Shown in pieces: positions 49,461 through 53,446 of a DNA stretch of 53,446 nucleotides. Numbering within the stretch: the stretch's first letter is position 1; every line of letters starts with the position of its first letter. Made by a program: the position numbers and the translations under genes. The notes beneath the pieces were generated by a model, which was given only the letters and a program-made list of their open reading frames with translations, was not told the DNA's origin and did no database searches. Origin of the DNA: an uncultured Oscillibacter sp. (GTDB taxonomy: Bacteria; Bacillota; Clostridia; Oscillospirales; Oscillospiraceae). The stretch spans positions 1 through 53,446 of the forward strand of contig CAJUJW010000013.1 in the NCBI GenBank assembly GCA_910586735.1, written 5' to 3'.

Positions 49461-50381
49461 ATGAACTCCCTTCCCCTGGCGCTGGCGCTGACTCTCACGC
49501 TTTCCGTCTCCGCCCCTGTCTCTCCCGCCGTCGCCCCCGCCGCCGCCCAGGCGGCCATAGAGGAGCGGACCGCCGCCCAGGCGGAGGAACCCCCCGCCCC
49601 GCCCCCCGTCCCGGAGATTCCCACCATCTCCCCCTCCTCCGCTCCGGGGGCCCCGGTGACCTACAACCTCCGCCTGCCCGTGCTCATGTACCACCACGTG
49701 GTTTACAACGGGCAGCCCTGCAACGAGATGACCGTCACCGTGGGGCGGCTGGAGAAGGACCTCAAGTGGCTGACGGAACACGGCTATCACACCGTCCTCC
49801 CCCGTGAGCTGGCGTCCGGGCAGCCCCTGCCGGAAAACCCCGTGCTCATCACCTTTGACGACGGCTACCGCAGCAACTACGACCTGGCCTACCCCCTACT
49901 CCAGAAGTACCGGGCCAAGGCCGCCATCGCCGTCATGGTCTACATGCAGGACAACTGGACGGGCAGCTTCCTCTCCTGGGACATGTGCCGGGAGATGGCC
50001 GCCTCCGGCCTGGTGGAAATCGGGTCCCACGGCTATGTCACCCACAACCTGGACACCCGCATGGGGAACTTCGTGGCCGGACAGGCCAACGGCGTCCAGC
50101 GGAAGAAGGGCGAGTCCGACCTGGATTTCCGGCTCCGGGTGCTGGAGGACCTGCGGTGCAGCTATGACCGCATCGCCGTGGAGCTGGGCGTCCCGCCCAC
50201 CTACTTCGCTTATCCCTTCGGCAAGACGGACCCCGACGCCGACGCCTTTCTGGCGTCCCTCTTCCCCGTGACAACGGTGACGGGTCCCGGAAAATACGCC
50301 GCCAACCTCTCCAAGGGCCTCCACCAGCTGCCCCGCTACACCATCACCATGCAGCGCGCGCCCTCGGACATCTTAAAGTAA
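49461..50381 (+). CDS. secreted polysaccharide deacetylase
   Basis: A 306-residue protein with a signal peptide (about 1-27), an Ala/Pro-rich spacer (about 28-65) and a NodB-like deacetylase domain (about 72-290). Motifs are LPVLMYHHVV, LITFDDGYRSNYD with metal-binding Asp, IGSHGYVTHN with His, and YFAYPFGKT. It would remove acetyl groups from wall or other glycans. It lies between the T-box leader and pheS with no terminator after it, so it appears to be in the same transcript as the tRNA synthetase genes. AAAGGA precedes the ATG. Confidence 0.9.
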   Translation: MNSLPLALALTLTLSVSAPVSPAVAPAAAQAAIEERTAAQAEEPPAPPPVPEIPTISPSSAPGAPVTYNLRLPVLMYHHVVYNGQPCNEMTVTVGRLEKDLKWLTEHGYHTVLPRELASGQPLPENPVLITFDDGYRSNYDLAYPLLQKYRAKAAIAVMVYMQDNWTGSFLSWDMCREMAASGLVEIGSHGYVTHNLDTRMGNFVAGQANGVQRKKGESDLDFRLRVLEDLRCSYDRIAVELGVPPTYFAYPFGKTDPDADAFLASLFPVTTVTGPGKYAANLSKGLHQLPRYTITMQRAPSDILK

Positions 50382-50416
50382 ATTTTTGACATCCAATGAA
50401 AAGGAGTTGCCACCAT

Positions 50417-51442
50417 ATGAAAGAACAGTTAGAAGCCATCCGCAAGGGGGCCCTGGAGGCCATCGGCGCCGCCCAGGAGACCGCCGGGCTGGAGGCCCTC
50501 CGGGTCAAGTACCTGGGCAAGAAGGGCGAGCTCACCGCCGTCCTGAAACAGATGGGCGGCTTGTCCGCCGAGCTGCGGCCCGTCATGGGCCAGCTGGCCA
50601 ACGACGTGCGCACCAGCCTGGAGAAGGCCATCGAGGCCCAGTCCGCCGTCCTCTCCCAGAAGGCCCTGGAGGCCAAACTGGCGGCGGAGGCCGTGGACGT
50701 GACCATCCCCGGAACCAAGCCCCCCATGGGCCACAAGCACCCCATGTACGCCGTGCTGGACGAGATCAAGGAGCTGTTTTTGAACATGGGCTTCGAGATT
50801 ATGGACGGGCCGGAGATTGAGCAGGCGGACTACAACTTTACCAAGCTCAACGCCCCGGAAAACCACCCCTCCCGGGACTGGACGGACACCTTCTATCTGA
50901 CGGGGGACTCCTCCATCCTCCTGCGGTCCCAGACCTCCCCCATGCAGATCCGGGCCATGGAGACCCACGGCGTGCCCATCCGCATGATTTCCGCCGGGCG
51001 GGTGTACCGCAAGGACGAGGTGGACGCCACCCACTCCCCCATGTTCCACCAGATTGAGGGCCTGGTGGTGGACAAGGGCATCACCATGGCGGACTTGAAG
51101 GGCACCCTGAACGCCGCCATCCGGGAGATCTACGGCCCGGAGACCCAGACCCGGTTCCGGCCCCACCACTTCCCCTTCACGGAGCCCAGCTGCGAGGTGG
51201 ACATCCAGTGCCACAAGTGCGGCGGCAAGGGCTGCCCCACCTGCAAGGGCGAGGGCTGGATTGAAATCTTAGGCGCGGGCATGGTACACCCCAAGGTACT
51301 GCGGGGCTGCGGCATCGACCCGGAGGTGTACTCCGGCTTTGCCTTCGGCATGGGGCTGGAGCGGCTGGCCTTGGGGCAGTATAAGATTTCCGACATGCGG
51401 CTGATTTTTGAAAACGACATCCGCTTCCTGGAACAGTTCTGA
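50417..51442 (+). CDS. pheS: phenylalanine-tRNA ligase alpha subunit
   Basis: A 341-residue class II synthetase subunit. It has an N-terminal coiled coil (about 1-90) and catalytic motifs 1 to 3 (HPMYAVLDEIKELFLNMGF, then FHQIEGLVVDKG and GFAFGMGLERLAL). A Cys-rich insertion CHKCGGKGCPTCKGEGW near residue 262 may bind zinc and is usual in Clostridia. AAGGAG lies before the ATG at 50417. It is followed by pheT after 17 bp. Confidence 0.97.
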   Translation: MKEQLEAIRKGALEAIGAAQETAGLEALRVKYLGKKGELTAVLKQMGGLSAELRPVMGQLANDVRTSLEKAIEAQSAVLSQKALEAKLAAEAVDVTIPGTKPPMGHKHPMYAVLDEIKELFLNMGFEIMDGPEIEQADYNFTKLNAPENHPSRDWTDTFYLTGDSSILLRSQTSPMQIRAMETHGVPIRMISAGRVYRKDEVDATHSPMFHQIEGLVVDKGITMADLKGTLNAAIREIYGPETQTRFRPHHFPFTEPSCEVDIQCHKCGGKGCPTCKGEGWIEILGAGMVHPKVLRGCGIDPEVYSGFAFGMGLERLALGQYKISDMRLIFENDIRFLEQF

Positions 51443-51459
51443 AAGGGGAGTTACACGAT

Positions 51460-53446
51460 ATGAAATTATCCCGTAAATGGCTGCAAGACTTTGTAGACAT
51501 CGGCCCGGTGAACGACCGGGATTTCGCCGAGGCTATGACCCTCTCCGGCTCCAAGGTGGAGCTCACCGAGGACCTGGGGGCCGAAATCAAAAACGTGGTG
51601 GCGGGCCGCATTGAGAAGATGGAGCGCCACCCGGACAGCGACCACATGTGGGTCTGCCAGATCGACGTGGGCCGGGACGAGCCCGTCCAGATTGTCACCG
51701 GGGCCTGGAACATCCACGTGGGCGACATGGTCCCCGCCGCCCTCCACAACTCCACCCTCCCCGGCGGCAAGAAAATCACCAAGGGCAAGCTGAGGGGTAT
51801 TTTGTCCAACGGCATGCTCTGCTCTCTGAAAGAGCTGAACCTGGACGAGCGGGACTTCCCCTACGCCGTCATCACCGCCGCCGCCCTGCTGAACGACTAC
51901 AAGCCCATCGACCCGGAAAAGCCCTCCGTCCCCCTGGGCGTCACCCCCGGCTATAAAATCTACGGCTCCGTCAAGGCCGCCTTCGTCACCAAGGTGGAAA
52001 ACCTGGGGGACGGGCAGTTTGTTGTCCACTGCGACAGCGGCGGGACCTATCACACCATTACCACGGGGCTGGCCAACATCCACGAGCACGACACCCTGGC
52101 CCTGGATACGAAAACCGGGCGCATCTGCACCCTGGCAGACCTCCACGCCGAGCAGCGGGAGTTCCCCCACTGCATTGCCGACGGCATTTTCGTCCTCCAC
52201 GAGGAGGGGGTAAAGCCCGGAGACGACATCAAACCCGTCATCGGCGCGGACGACCACGTGGTGGAGTTTGAAATCACCCCCAACCGGCCCGACTGCCTCA
52301 GCGTCATCGGCCTGGCCCGGGAGGCCGCCGTCACCTTTGACAAGCCCCTCAAGCTCCATGAGCCCGCGGTCAAGGGCGGCGCCCAGGGCGCCCTGCCGGA
52401 CCTGCTGGACGTGGACACGCCCGACCCGGACCTCTGCCCCCGGTACAGCGCCCGGATGGTGCGGAACGTGCGGATCGCCCCCTCCCCCAAGTGGATGCGG
52501 GAACGCCTCCGGGCCAACGGGGTGCGGCCCATCAACAACATCGTGGACATCACAAACTATGTGATGCTGGAATACGGCCAGCCCATGCACGCCTTTGACT
52601 ACCGCTATGTGCGGGGCGGGAAAATCGTGGTCCGCCGGGCCCATGCCGGGGAGGTGCTCACCACCCTGGACAACAACGTCCGCAAGCTGACTCCGGACAT
52701 GCTGGTTATTGCCGACGACACCCGGGCCGTGGGCCTGGCGGGCGTCATGGGCGGACTGAACAGCGAAATCGTGGGGGACACGGTGGACGTGGTCTTTGAG
52801 TCCGCCAACTTCGAGGGCAGCTGCATCCGCAAGACCGCCCTGGCCCTGGGGATGCGCACCGAGGCTTCCGCCAAGTTTGAAAAGGGCCTGGACATCATGA
52901 ACACGCTTCCCGCCGTGAACCGGGCCTGCGAGCTGGTGGAGCTGCTGGACGCCGGCGAGGTGGTGGACGGGGTCATCGACATCCTGAACTACGTGCCCCA
53001 GCCCGTCACCGTGAAGTTCGAGCCCGAGAAGATGAACCGCTTCCTGGGGGTGGACATCCCCGAGGCGGACACCCGGAAGACCCTGACCGCCCTGGGCTTC
53101 GGCCTGGAGGGGGATGTCATCACCGTGCCCTCCTGGCGGTCCGACGTGGAGCACTGGTCCGACATCGCCGAGGAGGCCGCCCGGTTCTACGGGTACAACA
53201 ACATCCCCAACACCCTCTCCGGCGGGCTGAACCAGCGCCGGGGCTGGAACCCCGTCCAGCTGGCGGAGAACACCGCCGGGGCCCGCTGCCGGGCGGCGGG
53301 GTACAGCGAGATCATCACCTACTCCTTCATCTCCCCCGCCTACTACGACAAGATCAACCTCCCGGCGGATTCCCCCCTCCGGGACTCCATGAAGATACTG
53401 AACCCCCTGGGGGAGGACACCTCCATCATGCGCACCACCACCCTGC
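51460..53446 (+). CDS. pheT: phenylalanine-tRNA ligase beta subunit, 3' end outside window
   Basis: An open frame of 662 codons from the ATG at 51460 (AAAGGGGAG upstream) to the right edge. It has the start MKLSRKWLQDFVDI, a tRNA-binding EMAP-like domain (about 40-160), the B3/B4 editing region with ITPNRPDCLSVIGLAREAA, and B5 and catalytic-like parts up to YSEIITYSFISPAYYD. Normal PheT is about 800 residues, so about 140 residues are missing beyond the window. It is the last recognised gene of the T-box-led transcript. Confidence 0.97.
   Translation, partial: MKLSRKWLQDFVDIGPVNDRDFAEAMTLSGSKVELTEDLGAEIKNVVAGRIEKMERHPDSDHMWVCQIDVGRDEPVQIVTGAWNIHVGDMVPAALHNSTLPGGKKITKGKLRGILSNGMLCSLKELNLDERDFPYAVITAAALLNDYKPIDPEKPSVPLGVTPGYKIYGSVKAAFVTKVENLGDGQFVVHCDSGGTYHTITTGLANIHEHDTLALDTKTGRICTLADLHAEQREFPHCIADGIFVLHEEGVKPGDDIKPVIGADDHVVEFEITPNRPDCLSVIGLAREAAVTFDKPLKLHEPAVKGGAQGALPDLLDVDTPDPDLCPRYSARMVRNVRIAPSPKWMRERLRANGVRPINNIVDITNYVMLEYGQPMHAFDYRYVRGGKIVVRRAHAGEVLTTLDNNVRKLTPDMLVIADDTRAVGLAGVMGGLNSEIVGDTVDVVFESANFEGSCIRKTALALGMRTEASAKFEKGLDIMNTLPAVNRACELVELLDAGEVVDGVIDILNYVPQPVTVKFEPEKMNRFLGVDIPEADTRKTLTALGFGLEGDVITVPSWRSDVEHWSDIAEEAARFYGYNNIPNTLSGGLNQRRGWNPVQLAENTAGARCRAAGYSEIITYSFISPAYYDKINLPADSPLRDSMKILNPLGEDTSIMRTTTL

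Overview
The window looks like chromosome from a high-GC gut Clostridia (Oscillospiraceae, Flavonifractor/Lawsonibacter type). That placement is an inference from codon use, the strong AGGAGG-type ribosome binding sites, a T-box leader before pheST, a ygfK-ssnA pair and the style of the mobile elements. Base composition changes sharply. From about 20.9 kb to the end the DNA is very GC-rich core chromosome. From 1 to about 13.7 kb it is lower in GC and full of mobile-element genes and remnants. From 13.7 to 20.1 kb it is chromosomal-looking signalling DNA.

Layout. 1-4.3 kb: part of a mobilizable or conjugative element (TnpW tail, large serine recombinase, small HTH protein, MobC, relaxase). 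4.45-5.04 kb: a truncated IS110-family element. 5.1-11.3 kb: minus-strand genes for a shortened acyltransferase, a DUF6933-like protein, three secreted proteins and an ECF sigma/anti-sigma pair, followed by a second ECF sigma gene on the plus strand. Four copies of one ECF-type promoter motif lie before these genes and suggest a self-contained regulon. 11.3-13.5 kb: a gene graveyard (VOC-protein start, internally deleted relaxase copy, start of a TrlF-like gene, two broken serine recombinases). 13.7-20.1 kb: a methyl-accepting chemotaxis protein and two hybrid histidine kinases. 20.2-20.8 kb: a 164-bp foldback MITE-like element and the last third of a tyrosine integrase beside tRNA-Gln(CTG), which marks a scarred integration site.

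21-53 kb is core. It holds an FAD-dependent oxidoreductase with a D-2-hydroxyacid dehydrogenase, a MATE transporter with an AraC regulator, DHFR, recG, uppP-ftsK, ygfK-ssnA, a DtxR-family regulator, HAD and PHP hydrolases, an XRE membrane regulator, and nnr with a lipoprotein. It continues with a MazF-type toxin, small secreted and unknown proteins, nrdR, a YmdB-like phosphodiesterase, a YbaK deacylase, an SbcD-like nuclease, rplS, and a T-box leader followed by a polysaccharide deacetylase, pheS and pheT. pheT runs off the right edge.

The best leads for something undescribed are the ECF sigma/anti-sigma cluster with repeated promoters and secreted proteins (6.5-11.3 kb), the interleaved-helix leader RNA before ssnA-ygfK (37.8 kb), and the T-box that appears to control a cell-wall deacetylase together with pheST (49.1-53.4 kb).
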